Shown here: positions 1-10,553 of the stretch, in pieces
Layout of the letters: each line of letters opens with the position of its first letter
How positions within the stretch are numbered: the stretch's first letter is position 1
From: Gyromitra esculenta
Taxonomy: Eukaryota > Ascomycota > Pezizomycetes > Pezizales > Discinaceae
Reading direction: 5' to 3'
Assembly (NCBI GenBank): GCA_038503075.1
Contig: JBCAML010000020.1
Location: forward strand, 930,001 to 994,000
DNA length: 64,000 nucleotides
Made by a program: the position numbers and the translations under genes
Notes under the pieces: model-generated
Database searches by the model: none
What the model was told of the DNA's origin: nothing
The model's input: only the letters and a program-made list of their open reading frames with translations

Positions 1-1513
1 TTGAGGGGGGAAGCTAGCTTTGAGATTCCGAGTATGAACCGTCGGTAGAAATTGGCGAATCCTAGGAAAGCTTGAACATCTTTCACACTCTTGGGTGTTC
101 CCCATTCTCGGACGGCCTTGAGTTTCTCTTCGTCCATCTTGATACCATCGGGGGTCAGAATTAGGCCTAGGTACTTTGTGGTTTGTACCTCAAGTTCGCA
201 TTTCTCTGGTTTTAACAGTATATCATTATTTTTTAACGTTTGTAGAACCTTTCGAACGTGGGTTTGATGTTCAGCAAAGGTGTCACTGTAAATCAGAATA
301 TCGTCAAGATAGGCCGTGCAAAAAACGTCGAGATATTCTGTAAGACAATCGTTCACGAAGCGTTGAAATGTTTCTGGGGCTTTAGTGAGACCGAAAGGCA
401 TGACTTGGTATTCATACAGGCCTTAGCGGGTGCAGAAGGCTGCCTTCCATTCCTCTCCTTCAGCAATACGTATCTGGTGGTATCCGTCATGGAGGTCTAG
501 CTTAGTATACCATTGAGCTTTCGCAAGTCGGTCAAGGGTTTCTCGGATGAGGGGGGAGGTATATCAATCCTTGACGGTAATGGCGTTAAGACCTCGGTAG
601 TCCACACAGTGTCGTAGAGAACCGTCAGCCTTTTTAACAAAGAGGACGGGGGATCGGGCAGGAGAGGAGCTAGCTCGGATGAATCCTTTTTCGAGATTGT
701 CCTCGATGTACTTTTTCAGGACGATCAGCTCTTCTTGGGACATTCCATAAAGGGGTCCAAAAGGGGCGTCCTTTCCTTCTTGGAGCAGTATCCTATGATC
801 ATAAGAACGAAGAGGGGGTAATCCTTGAGCTTTGCTTTTGTCAAACATGTCGAGGAAGTCATGATATTCTTTTGGAATTCTAGACTCCCTTTCCTCTTTG
901 GTTGTCGTGTTGTCTATGATTTTATTAATTTCATAGAGCAACATGGCAGAAGCTTGGAAGGTTGGTTTCCTAGTAAGGGTTTTAAAGCTGGCAGCCCCGA
1001 TAAAGAATAAGTTTCGTTTGGGGGGCGCTGGGATTGACGAGGTAGATACGATAGGAGAGTGAGGGGGGCAGTGGGTGGTACAGAGTTTAGAGTTAAACTC
1101 AATACGTTTATCGGCAAAATGAAGATGAACATCGTGATGGTTCATCCAGGGGATTCCTAATACCAGGGGATAGTGACCTAGTTGGGTCACAAAGCAGGGG
1201 ATTCGTTCTTGATGTTGTTGGATAGACAAGTTGATGTCGGCAGTATGGGTGATAGCTCCGGAGGCAACAGGGCAATCATCAATGACATAAGCTGTCGAAG
1301 GGTTTTTAGAGGGGAGAGAGGCAGGGAATAGTGACTCGCAAATTCCTTATCAATGAAGCCGAATCCAGAGGCGCCAGTGTCCAATAGTGCGTTTGTTTTA
1401 ACGGTTTTATTGCTATGGGAAATGCTACAAAAAATAACAAAATGTTCCCCATCCAATTGATCCTCCACACACATATCCAACACTGAAAAACCTGAAATTG
1501 AAAACGCTGACAA
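1..1513 (-). pseudogene. Ty3/gypsy retrotransposon pol fragment (protease and reverse transcriptase), decayed
   Basis: Read on the minus strand, this stretch encodes an aspartic protease motif (LLDTGASG, around 1364-1384) followed by a reverse transcriptase. The RT shows a GSLRHCVDYRGLN block near 590-640, a VMPFGL block near 390-400 and the catalytic YLDDI motif at 297-311. The RT frame is interrupted by a TGA at 564-566 and a TAA at 423-425. The first is explained by one C-to-T change in a CGA codon, so the copy cannot make an intact polyprotein. The element runs off the left edge, so RNase H, integrase and the distal LTR are not visible. The order protease then RT, with gag upstream at 1564-2694, is that of Ty3/gypsy elements. 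Family assignment is confident; the clade is not determined. Confidence 0.9.
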
Positions 1514-1563
1514 AGGTAAGGAAAAAGGAACCGAAGCAGGGTCACTGGTCGACTTTGGTGAAA

Positions 1564-2694
1564 CTAGTTTAAATTCTCGTCAGAGGCGTTTGTTGCTTCC
1601 AGGGCGAAAAACTGAGGTGGGAGTGGTGGTGGCGGCAGGGAAGAGGCAAGTGGTGTGCGGGCGGCGGGGGGTGCTGTGAGGGCTCCTCTCATGGTGGGTT
1701 TCTTGGGAGCAGAGAGACAGTTGGCGTAGGAGTAGTCAGGGGCGGCACAAAACATACATTTGCCAGTGGAACAGCGCCACTGTTTTTCTTTTTCAGAGAG
1801 TTTTCTTCGTCCATTAACCAATGTATATCTTTGGTCTTGAGGTGGGCGAGAAATATTGCTGGTGCGGCCAAAGGACAGATCCATGGGGGCCAGTCCTCCT
1901 GGTGTAAAGGAAGAAGTGGGGGTGAAGGCGGTGGGGGCACTGAATTGTCCCATGCTATCACAATCGTTGCCTTGTTTCTCTGCCTTGTGGGCTCAGATAC
2001 GGTTATCCAGTCGAGTGAGGGTAAGGATCTTCTCCTGGAGGGTGGCTGGGGCGATGGGTGCGAACACCATAGCTTCCTTTAATTCTTCTGATATACCATG
2101 CTCCAGGGCATCCATCTTTGAGTTTTCATCAAAATTGAGTTATCCCATAATCCTCTGAAAGTCAGCTAGGTACGCTGAAAAATCGCCTTTTCCCTGACGA
2201 AGTTGGTGTAGTTCTCGTCAGGCGGTGCCAGTTGGGTCTGGGTCTCCAAAGGCAGTTTTTAGGGCAGTGATTAATTGTTCTGCACTAGTCCAAGTGGTGA
2301 GGACAGAGGGGAGAACGGTGTGGCAAACTTGCTCCAACGCTGCTCCTTCTAGACGATTGATAGTGTATAGAAGCATTGTGGTTTCGTTGGCAAAGCAGTC
2401 TCGATTGACTGTGAGTTTGGAGCGCAGTTAGAGTATAAAGCTGGGGAGCTTGGCTTGGGACCCGTCAAACTTCTCCAGGTCTGGCATCCGCTCCAAGCGA
2501 TGGGAATTTGTTGGCGGAAGTGGGGTGGCGGTGAGGTTGGGTGGAGCAGGGGGAGCTTGGATAGCGGATTGAGCGTTGTTTCGCTCTTGTCGCAACCGGG
2601 CGATTAGGCTAGTGGCCTCAGTGACCCGTTGGTCTTGTTCCGTAGCATGACGGAGGGCATTGTCAGTCTTGATTCGGGTGGTGTTGAGTTTCAC
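1564..2694 (-). pseudogene. Ty3/gypsy gag-like region, decayed
   Basis: This is the minus-strand coding stretch immediately upstream of the protease. It begins with a charged segment (MKLNTTRIKTDNA) and a gypsy-type capsid entry (LEKFDGSQAKLPSFI). It ends with a degenerate zinc knuckle at about 1720-1790, CMFCAAPDYSYANC. That motif has CX2CX4HX4C spacing but carries Tyr where the His should be, a CAY-to-TAY transition. Several in-frame stops break the frame between 2430 and 1955 (for example after EQVCHTVLPSV and FQRIMG). The first codon read as M is not an ATG, so the true start is uncertain. The pattern fits an inactive copy hit by C-to-T mutation. Confidence 0.75.
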
Positions 2695-2753
2695 CTCATT
2701 TTCCCGTTCACTCTCTTGGAGGACATCTATCTGGTCCCCTAGGGCTTGATAGA

Positions 2754-3151
2754 GATTTCATGGATTAAGGATTGGATATAAGGTTAGGTTTCGGTTCGAG
2801 GGCCATTATGGTTGTTGGATTGTGTGGTGGATAATGTCTTTGTGCTTTCGATTGTTTTCAGTTATTGGGTTTTGTATAGAAAAGCGGGGTATTTAAGTGC
2901 TGGAATTTGTTGGGTTTTTGTCTTCTTCTTCTTCTTTCCTTAAGCAACGTTCTCGTTTACCTTCTCCTGTAATCGCTGAAATACTACTCTGGTTCTACCT
3001 CTGAACCCTTGTTGTTGTTGTTCCCTTCAGTACACTTATGTCGCCTCAAGATAGACCCTGTGTAGAACTTGTAGAAACGTCACACTCTTTGAATGTGTTG
3101 TTTCCTCGCTTAAGTAGCACTGCTCACCTTCAGGGATACTGAAGGGCTTAA
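2754..3151 (-). repeat. LTR of the minus-strand Ty3/gypsy element (5' LTR position)
   Basis: This segment directly precedes gag on the minus strand. It is matched in inverted orientation by 3374-3770 at roughly 75-80 percent identity by eye. Shared landmarks include the block CCTTCAGTATCCCTGAAGG at the outer end, a TATA-like CTTAAATAC near 2890, the run AACCGAAACCTAACC near 2790, and TTAATCCATGAAATCT at the inner end. Its position beside gag supports the LTR call. The exact TG...CA termini could not be fixed. Confidence 0.7.
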
Positions 3152-3373
3152 TGAGGAAGCGAACCGTGAGAAGAGGTCCCAAAGTAGGTTGTAATGCTCT
3201 GAGGGGTCTTTCCTAATGGCTTGGGCAAAGGCTTCTCGTGTGGGGAAGTGCGGAGAAGCGACGGTGATTGTGATAAAAAGGGGCAGGGAACGCAGCAAAA
3301 GCTGATGGATGAGGTGCTTAATAGGTAGAAGGTGTAGATGTTGAAAGCAACGTAATCTCACAGTTGAGTCCCT
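3152..3373. other. Spacer between two head-to-head LTRs, with a possible coding remnant
   Basis: This is about 222 bp between the inverted LTR copies. On the minus strand an open frame (3110-3361) runs out of the spacer into the LTR end and contains a protein-like stretch (SPHFPTREAFAQAIRKDP, HYNLLWDLFSRF). I recognise no family. It may be a piece of a host exon or of another element truncated by LTR insertion, or it may be chance. Confidence 0.3.
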
Positions 3374-3770
3374 TGTTAAGCCTTTCAGTATCCCTGAAGG
3401 TGAGCAGTACTACTTAAACGAGGTAACAACACGTTCAAAGAGTGCGGCGTTTCTACAAGTTCTATGAGAGGTCTATCTCAAGGCGAGATAGGTGCAGCGA
3501 AGTGAACAGCAACGGCGAGGGTTCTGAGGTAGAACCAAGATAGTATTCCAACAATTACAGAAGAAGGTAAACAAGAACATTGCTTAAGGAAAGAAAGGAA
3601 AAGTACAACAAACGGTGAAAATCCAGCCCTTAAATACTCCGCTTTTCCCATACTCTAACACATAACCGAAACCTAACCGAATAACAAAAGCATTGTTCAA
3701 CAAAACGACCCATGACAACCAATAATTTTATCCCTGTCTGTTACCTGGTTTAATCCATGAAATCTGAAGA
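3374..3770 (+). repeat. Second LTR, inverted relative to 2754-3151
   Basis: It begins TTAAGCCTTTCAGTATCCC and runs through a TATA-like CTTAAATACTCC near 3630 and AACCGAAACCTAACC near 3668 to TTAATCCATGAAATCT near 3753. Each block is the reverse complement of a block in the LTR at 2754-3151. No gag is recognisable to its right (3771-4275), so this is a solo LTR or the stump of a second insertion in the opposite direction. Confidence 0.65.
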
Positions 3771-4275
3771 CATGCGATCGGAGTGGTGTTGTTAAAACAA
3801 GGATCCAACTTGTTTTTAAGAGCGGGTTAATGAAATGAAGCCGAAGTGCTAAAGACTTTTGGCTGTGTGTAACGCCGTTGCAACGCAAAAGGTGGTGGTG
3901 AACTTTCAATCGAAGAGGTTGTAGCGGGGACGGAGGATGTGCACAAAACACCGTACGGCTCTTCGTGTAAAATATCACTTCTACAAAAACTTGTGTCCTA
4001 GTGCCGCAAATAAAGAAAAAGACAACCTTTAGTTTATTCACGCTTGGTCGATTAACATAAACATCTTTGCTGTAATAACCCGAGTGAGGATTCTTGATTA
4101 CCCACATGGATTAGTAGATGATAGCTGCTCGTGATTAGATAGGGATGAGAGAAGGGTTTCTACTAGTATTATATTCAATTTCGACTGTTGATAAATAGCA
4201 TAATGCCCACTGGCGTGAAGGGCGTGGTATAGGCACTGATTGAACCCCGTGGTAGAAGGAAAAACGTGGCATGGA
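3771..4275. other. Spacer between LTR and the dynactin p24 gene
   Basis: No convincing gene is seen. The longest minus-strand frame (3697-4107) overlaps the LTR and has no recognisable domain. The stretch next to 4276 is expected to hold the 3' end of the dynactin p24 transcript. Confidence 0.5.
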
Positions 4276-5007
4276 CTACGTAGTCTCCACCGACTTGATT
4301 TTCCTTGATAATACCTTATCTACGTCCAGGATCCTCTCGTCCCACTCTACGAAACATTCGTTCACACCCTCTATGCCGAGCAAATACCAGCGCTCTAACA
4401 AAGCGGCGCTGCGCTTCCTCAAGTCAGCGATTTCAGTAGCTTGAGCCTGCTGAATAGCTTCGGCCCTATCTATTCTCGGCACGAGAGAGATCAGATCGGC
4501 TGAGACGGAGGGGTTCGGGATAGGGGTATCCATGATGGAGGTTAACTGAGATGCGGTAGCATGGAAGGATGGGGCAGCGGAAAGGACAGTGGAGAGCCTT
4601 TCTTCGGAGGTGAGGACAGAGGTTTGGACAGCTGGGTAAACATTTTTGAATATCTCGGGAAAGTTGGCATCTGAAAGGAAAGGATTTACCACGTCAGCTA
4701 GGTCAAAGATTTACCTGTGAAGAGAACAGAAGGGGGTAGGAGGAAGGAAAGAAGGGAGGGTGCAGGGGAACAAACGTAAATCGAGCATATCCTTCACAGT
4801 TCGCGACTTTGTAGCCAGCCTTGCGAGATCTCTTTCCAACGCGCTGAGGCGTGCTTTTACCGAATTCTCCCTGCCAGTTTTCCTCAAGGCGTATAATTCG
4901 CTGATAGGTTCTTCACTAGAACCGGCAAGGGTGAATTCTATTCGGTGAAGACGAGTCTCAAGAGCATAAAGTGTTTCTTGAGCTATTGTGTCCGCCGAAT
5001 TATCCAT
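4276..5007 (-). CDS. ro-10: Dynactin subunit p24 (DCTN3 / RO-10 family)
   Basis: A two-exon gene: exon 1 4776-5007, intron 4698-4775 (GTTTGT...CTAG), exon 2 4276-4697; 217 aa. The N-terminus (METRL/LHRIE pattern in ALETRLHRIEFTLAG) and the heptad-like ARLSALERDLARLATKSRTV match the coiled-coil start of the dynactin p24 shoulder subunit, called RO-10 in Neurospora. The middle has the family-like LTSIMDTPIPNP, followed by a second coiled coil (RAEAIQQAQATEIADLRKRSAALLERWY) broken here as two short helices. In fungi the dynactin complex links dynein to cargo and is needed for nuclear migration in hyphae. The acceptor choice is inferred from reading frame: the nearby CACAG would put a stop in frame, whereas CTAG at 4698-4699 keeps it open. 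No signal peptide or membrane segment. Confidence 0.85.
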
Positions 5008-6042
5008 TATGGCGTTTGCAAAGGTGCAGATCCCAAGGGTAGAGGGTAGGTGGCAAGTTTAGTTTTCGGCAGTAAGAAACAAGCCTCGAAGTTTGGACCG
5101 TTCGGGTACCTATGTACAGTAGAGTAGAGCAGAGCAAGGTAGCTCAACAAAACCTAAGTGTTTTGACCATCAATTTGCTTGGCAGAGCCGCCACAAGACA
5201 CAAAAATGCTTGGTGTAACTTAAGCGAAATTAGGCATTGCCAAGGAGACGGAGGGCCAAAGGGGGAAGATAAAATAAATGAAAGTAGTAGCCGTGACCAT
5301 GCTGAGATCAGTGACGGGCCGTTTTAAACGCAATTTTCCTCTTGCTCAGAGTTACCCAGGTGTTGCGTAAATGCCCAGCACGGTGATCGCTTGTGTGCTG
5401 ACCAAATAACGCAGGGCCAAGCTGATTGGTGCCAATGTTTTGGGTCCAGCACACGTAGGTGTAGGTTACTCTCTCGCCCCTGGTTCCTGAAACTCGGCAG
5501 GTCAGTGTCTGTTGATGGACCCTCCTGAGTCTCGTTCAGTGCTCAACTCACCACAACTCACAATTTGACCATTCGCCATTCCTTCCATTGAGTGAAATAA
5601 ATAGATACCTAAACGCAGTAAATAGGTGCCTGTCCCTGCCTGTCCTATCTCGCTTTGAACGCCGCCGCCACCACCACCTCCGTCTCCGTCTCCGCCTCCC
5701 GTCTATTCTGCTCTCGTTTGGTTTCTTCCTCCCTCCTTTCTCCATCCAATCCCTCGGCGGTCTTTCTCCCATCTTTCGTACTTACTTCTTCATCACACTC
5801 ACCCCCCCTCCTCCTCTCTCAATTAGTTCCTCCTCATCCATCCCCTCCCTCCTAGCCCCCTTTGGCCAGTCCACTCTTACTTCTCATCTCACCATTCTCT
5901 CTCTCCCGCCAATTCTTCACCTAACCACTCACTCCCTCTCATCTAACACTCAACCTAACTCCCTATCAACAGCTCATCCCTCACCCCAGTCGTTATCAAC
6001 CATCATTACGTTAAACCGTCGTCCACCACCATTGTGTGGTTG
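5008..6042. promoter_or_regulatory. Divergent promoter region between dynactin p24 and ceramide synthase genes
   Basis: The two flanking genes point away from this 1 kb. Near the minus-strand gene lies an AGAGCAGAGC-type repeat (5120-5142). The 400 bp before the ceramide synthase ATG are strongly C/T-rich (about 5640-6000), as is common for fungal leaders. Open frames in the C/T tract are low-complexity and not believed to be coding. Confidence 0.5.
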
Positions 6043-7731
6043 ATGTATTCTCCAATTTCAGATGATGATCGGCCCAGCGCTCGACGCCACTCAATCAAGG
6101 CTAGAAAAGACCCCGTTGGGACAGATTCCATCAGGAAAGGAGCAATTCAGCGACGGAGGTCTTCGGTGGCTGCTAGTCGCAATTCTTTCTTGAAAGTAAA
6201 GAGAAAAGGGAGCCCCCACATTATCAATGCCTCAAAACCTACCATCAGCACTTTCGACCGCCTAGCAACGTATATGGTCGACAGGCAAATCAGTGAGTAC
6301 TGCTACTCGCTACCCCTCTCCCCGCTACCTCCAATCAATGCTATTGGTCTCATTTGCTTCACACTATCTCTTGCTAAAACGCGACTATCACTTAGAATTT
6401 TCTCTTATCATTCTTTCCTGTTTTGCTACGGTTCACTTTCTACTCCCGCAATATCAACCCACGACCACCAAACTATTTAAGATATCCTATCACAAGCCCG
6501 CAACTGATTTATACGGCAAAGGCGAAGATGATATTTATTTTGTGTCTTTTTGGATAGTGATGTTCACTTTTCTACGTGCTACAGCAATGGACTACATTTT
6601 TACCCCATTGGCTAGTCGAGGCGGAATATCCACGAAAAGGGGTCTTATCCGGTTCGCTGAGCAGGCATGGCTATTTGTTTACTACTCTGTATTCTGGACA
6701 TTAGGAATGGTAAGTCGTGTTTTCGTTTCGGGAATCCCGCCCTTCCTGTAACCGGACTGAAGGATGTCAAGATATACAGTATTTGATAGACTAACAGAGC
6801 TTCTCTACGTTATTGCAGTACTTGATGTACGACAGTCCCTACTGGCTTAATCTCCCCGAGATGTGGACCAACTGGCCTTTGCGCGACCTTGGTGGTACCT
6901 TCAAGTGGTACTATCTAGTTCAATTTGCATTCTGGCTGCAGCAGATCTTCGTCCTTAATATTGAGGAGCGAAGAAAAGACTACTACCAAATGTTTGCGCA
7001 TCATATCATTACTTGCACTCTTATGTTCACAAGCTACACATATCACATGACCCGTGTTGGCAATGTAATACTTTGTGTTATGGACGTTGTAGATACCCTT
7101 CTACCTGTAAGTTTATATTTAGTTACTTCTAACGTTTTTCTCTGCTGATCATTCATACTACTAGCTCGCAAAAATGCTCAAGTATCTTGGCTATGGCGCC
7201 ATCTGCGATTATGCTTTTGGTATCTTCCTTGTCACTTGGTTTGTCGGAAGACATATCTGCTATATGCTTGTGGTTAATTCCGCGTGGAGGGATGCCCTTG
7301 TTATGATCCCTGAAGGCTGCTACCATCCCGAATCTATCACCCAGACCCCAATGCCGGATATTATTCAGGACTATACACTTTTAATTCGACAATTTTACTA
7401 TCCAACCGAAGCGGTTTGTTTCACGAAACCAATTCTCATGGGATTTATTTTTCTCTTATTGGCACTACAGGTCCTCACATTGATGTGGTTCTACATGATT
7501 ATTGGTGTGGCTGTGAAAGTGATAAAGGGAGGGCAAGCGGAGGATACGAGGAGCGATGACGAAGATACGGAAGACGAAGATATGGAAGACTTTCAAGAGG
7601 AGATACCCGTGAAAGCAGTGGATGCTGCTCAAATGAATGGAACGGCCATGTCGACTGCTTCATTTCCTTCCGTTATGATGAACGGTGGTTCCCATCGACA
7701 TCTTTCCGCCCAGCCCTTGGGTGGTGGGTGA
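6043..7731 (+). CDS. lag1: Ceramide synthase, LAG1/LAC1 family
   Basis: Four exons: 6043-6292, 6396-6709, 6819-7106 and 7165-7731; 472 aa. Introns are GT-AG with CTAAC-type branch sites, and all junctions keep frame. The protein N-acylates sphingoid bases with fatty acyl-CoA in the ER membrane. The TLC domain carries the Lag1 signature: FAHHIITCTLMFTSY with the catalytic His pair, then MTRVGNVILCVMDVVDT. Several hydrophobic segments flank it (LIILSCFATVHFLLP, FVSFWIVMFTFL, LMGFIFLLLALQVLTLMWFY). The N-terminus is basic and Ser-rich; the C-terminal tail is acidic (DDEDTEDEDMED), a typical site for casein kinase 2 regulation in yeast Lag1. The start is the first ATG in frame at 6043; a GTG nine bases earlier is ignored. 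Confidence 0.95.
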
Positions 7732-9359
7732 ATTATTGATGAGGATCTTACTGTATTACTTTGCTTCAATGTTTCGTCTTGATTTTTCCTAGGGATTTCA
7801 TTGTGGTTTTGGATGCGATGATCAAAATTGATTGAGCAACTCAGTGAGTAAACAACCGTGTTTAATTATACCTCTGTAGTAGTGCTCACCAGAGTCATTC
7901 TGCTTCCCCCGTTTTAACTGTAATAATTTTTATCTTAACAGCCCATTTCCATTTCGTCCTCTCGTATCTCAGTATTCCCTTTACCCGATTCCGGGATTAT
8001 ACACCTTTTATGCATCTCCTAATTCTCTTGATGCCTATTCTCTGATTTCCTCTCATCTGGCACGGGAGCTTTATGGCTTTATTTTCTTGACGTTTTCTGG
8101 ACGGGAGTTTTTTTTTTGCAACCCACGTGATTTACGATACCCTCATATACCTGCTAGAGGAGGGTATCAGGATTGGAGGGAATGATCGAGACGTTTGTTA
8201 TAAAAAGCTAGATGGCGATATTTGGATCTTTTGTTTTTATCGATTCTGTTCTGTTTTCTTATGATTTATTTCTATTTCTTTCTTCCTCCCCGCTTTGTCA
8301 TCTCATTAGGCTATCACTTGAACACCTAATCTGCAACCCTGATTAGCGCAGCTGTAAGCGAAGTACAAATTATCATTTGTGTATTGAACCGAACCTAAAA
8401 CTAGTGTATCCTGTGGTCCAGTGAATAACCAAGGAGTAATCAACAAACAAAGCCGTAACCCTATGAATGGCAAAGTCTCAGTTGAATAGCAAGCCTCTCG
8501 GCCTTCATTGGAATGAGCCACAGAACCTATCAGAAAACGAAAGACCAAACATTGTGGGTTTATCATGCATTGCTCTAAAACGCTTTCACGCTTTTTATCC
8601 TTCCAGCGTACGCAAGAAATAAAATCATTCTTAGCGAACTAGATCTTCGCTTGTGACGGATCCGATCAAATAAAAAGAAATTGATCTCTGGGTATTCTCG
8701 CATCGGCAAGTTGGTTCACCAACCGCCACCTACTTCAAACTGACTAACCTATGGCGCACCCGCGCGCGCAAAAGAAAAAAACTCGATAAATAAAAACCCC
8801 AACCAGCCCAAGAAAATAAGAGCTCATCTCTCATGACCAAAACCAAACCACATTAGAAAGAAGAAAGACAAAGGGGAATTTCAGAAAGATCGGGTTAGCG
8901 GGCGATAGATCCAAGTTAAACATAAATTGTCGCACAAGAAACTTTCTCCTGCTCCCATAATAAGGAGAGGGTTTAGGGTATATAGAACAAAATTTGGGTG
9001 TAGAGTATAATGAAAAACCCCGAAAAACACAAGCACAAAACAACATAGAGAAAGAAAAAAAAAATGACGCCCAGACCTTTCCTAATGAAACCCAACCAAC
9101 AACTAAGCACTGTAACGACGACGACTAGGTCCAACGTCGCTAACAGGCATGCTGATATCGTGTTTTCCGACAAATCTCCACAACTCCTATGCGTAGGGTC
9201 ATTCAACCAGTATTTGGAATGCGGCTAGAGCGTGCGAAAGGAGGGCCTGGTAAATATCAGTTTCCCTTCCCAACACCTTCCATACCCAAATTTGTACATC
9301 TTATCCCCTCCCAAAATAAAATCCCTGAATGACAAGACTATTTCCCCATATACCTCCTC
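7732..9359. other. Convergent 3' spacer between LAG1 and SHO1
   Basis: Both flanking genes end here, so it should contain both 3' UTRs. It is A/T-rich with homopolymer runs. A 9-bp hairpin (GATACCCTC/GAGGGTATC) lies at about 8138-8170. Short open frames at 8306-8566 and 8831-9206 lack any recognisable domain. Confidence 0.5.
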
Positions 9360-10553
9360 TTACAGCAAAATAAGATAATTTGATGGTGCTATGCCGGTCT
9401 CCCCGTTCTGCTTCCTAGCCTGCCACCACCGCCCAGAAACGTCCGAAACTTCCAAAATTTCGTGTTTGGTGAATGAGATCTCGTTCGCGTCCTCTGGATT
9501 GGCATCATACGAGTAGATAGCCTTCGCCCTATAAGGGTATTCCGTCGGGGCAGTCACTTCGCTTTCTGGTGGGATACTGGGTTGACTTTGTGGCTGAGGT
9601 GTAGTCGAAGGGCCAGGCGTCGGTGTTGATGCCGGAGGCGATACATATTTATTTACAGATTCCCTATATCCTACGCCAGGTTGTTGCGAGCTGGTCTCGA
9701 ACCCGCTCAACTGAGCACTAGTATACATCTGGGGCGCGTGGTGACTGCTGGTGCTCGTGTGGGGCCTGTCGCCATGGTAAGCTGGGGAAAGTGGATGCGT
9801 GCTTTGAGACCTTTTCTGGTCTTTGTGGAGTGCGAAGGAATCAACATAGGCATGAGATGACGCGTCTGGAGTCGATCCGAAATAGAAAATCCAGATAATC
9901 TGCAAAAAAAAAATGGTTTAGAACACCTCCTCACAAGGAAGCATATGGAAACAAACTTGGACTATCGAGAGAATTATGTGACCAGCACCAGCCGCTTGCA
10001 TGGTTCCCCTATTGGTATACACAAGCGTATTCGCGGCCGAACAAGTAAACACCATCCCCGCTGAAAGATACCCTACAATCTGTAACACCCAAGATCCGTA
10101 AGCCAATTGCTGAGGCGCAGCACGTAAATCGGTGTGAGAAACGTACAGCAAGCTGGTACTTGTGTGCCGAATCCATTAATACCACCACAGTAACCCCAAT
10201 TATACAGAATAATACGTATACGATCGACCACCAGGCAAATTTTGGGAAGTTCACGATTGTTGTGTCGGCATCTGCAATCGCTTGCGACACGAACCCTACT
10301 AGCCATCCCATCTATTTATCGGTTAGCTGGAGCGATTCAAATAGATCTTCACCTGTAAAAAAACAAGACTACAAGAATAAACAACAACACCTACTATAGC
10401 TATCGAGATTGTTGACAAGGCGAATGGATCGCCAATGATGTTTCCAATGTCCATCCGTGAAGAACCAGCATAGGACCTGCCTCGTGACATTGCTTTATCC
10501 TGCCCTTGCATTTTACGTACTGATGGTGAATGAAGGGAGGCGTAAGATTGCAT
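9360..10553 (-). CDS. sho1: High-osmolarity signalling membrane protein SHO1
   Basis: Four exons on the minus strand: 10395-10553, 10147-10311, 9957-10079 and 9360-9899; about 328 aa if the first ATG (10553) is used, 307 aa from the ATG at 10490. Four hydrophobic segments are visible: [55 protein letters not shown] and [19 protein letters not shown]. The linker that follows is Pro/Ser/Thr-rich. The C-terminus is an SH3 domain ([18 protein letters not shown], then [20 protein letters not shown]). In yeast Sho1 sits in the plasma membrane, and its SH3 binds the Pbs2 MAPKK to feed the HOG pathway and polarised growth. Intron boundaries were set by homology with the known junction VGxLSAGxVFT; branch sites such as CTAAC are present. 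Confidence 0.95.

Noticed and set aside
5588..6043. 151-aa frame before the ceramide synthase gene
   Set aside because: Pro/Ser/Leu-biased translation of a C/T-rich leader; other frames are equally open.
10080..10146. A 37-nt intron in SHO1 ending at an earlier CAG
   Set aside because: Too short for a fungal intron, and the later acceptor (67-nt intron) restores the conserved [10 protein letters not shown] junction.
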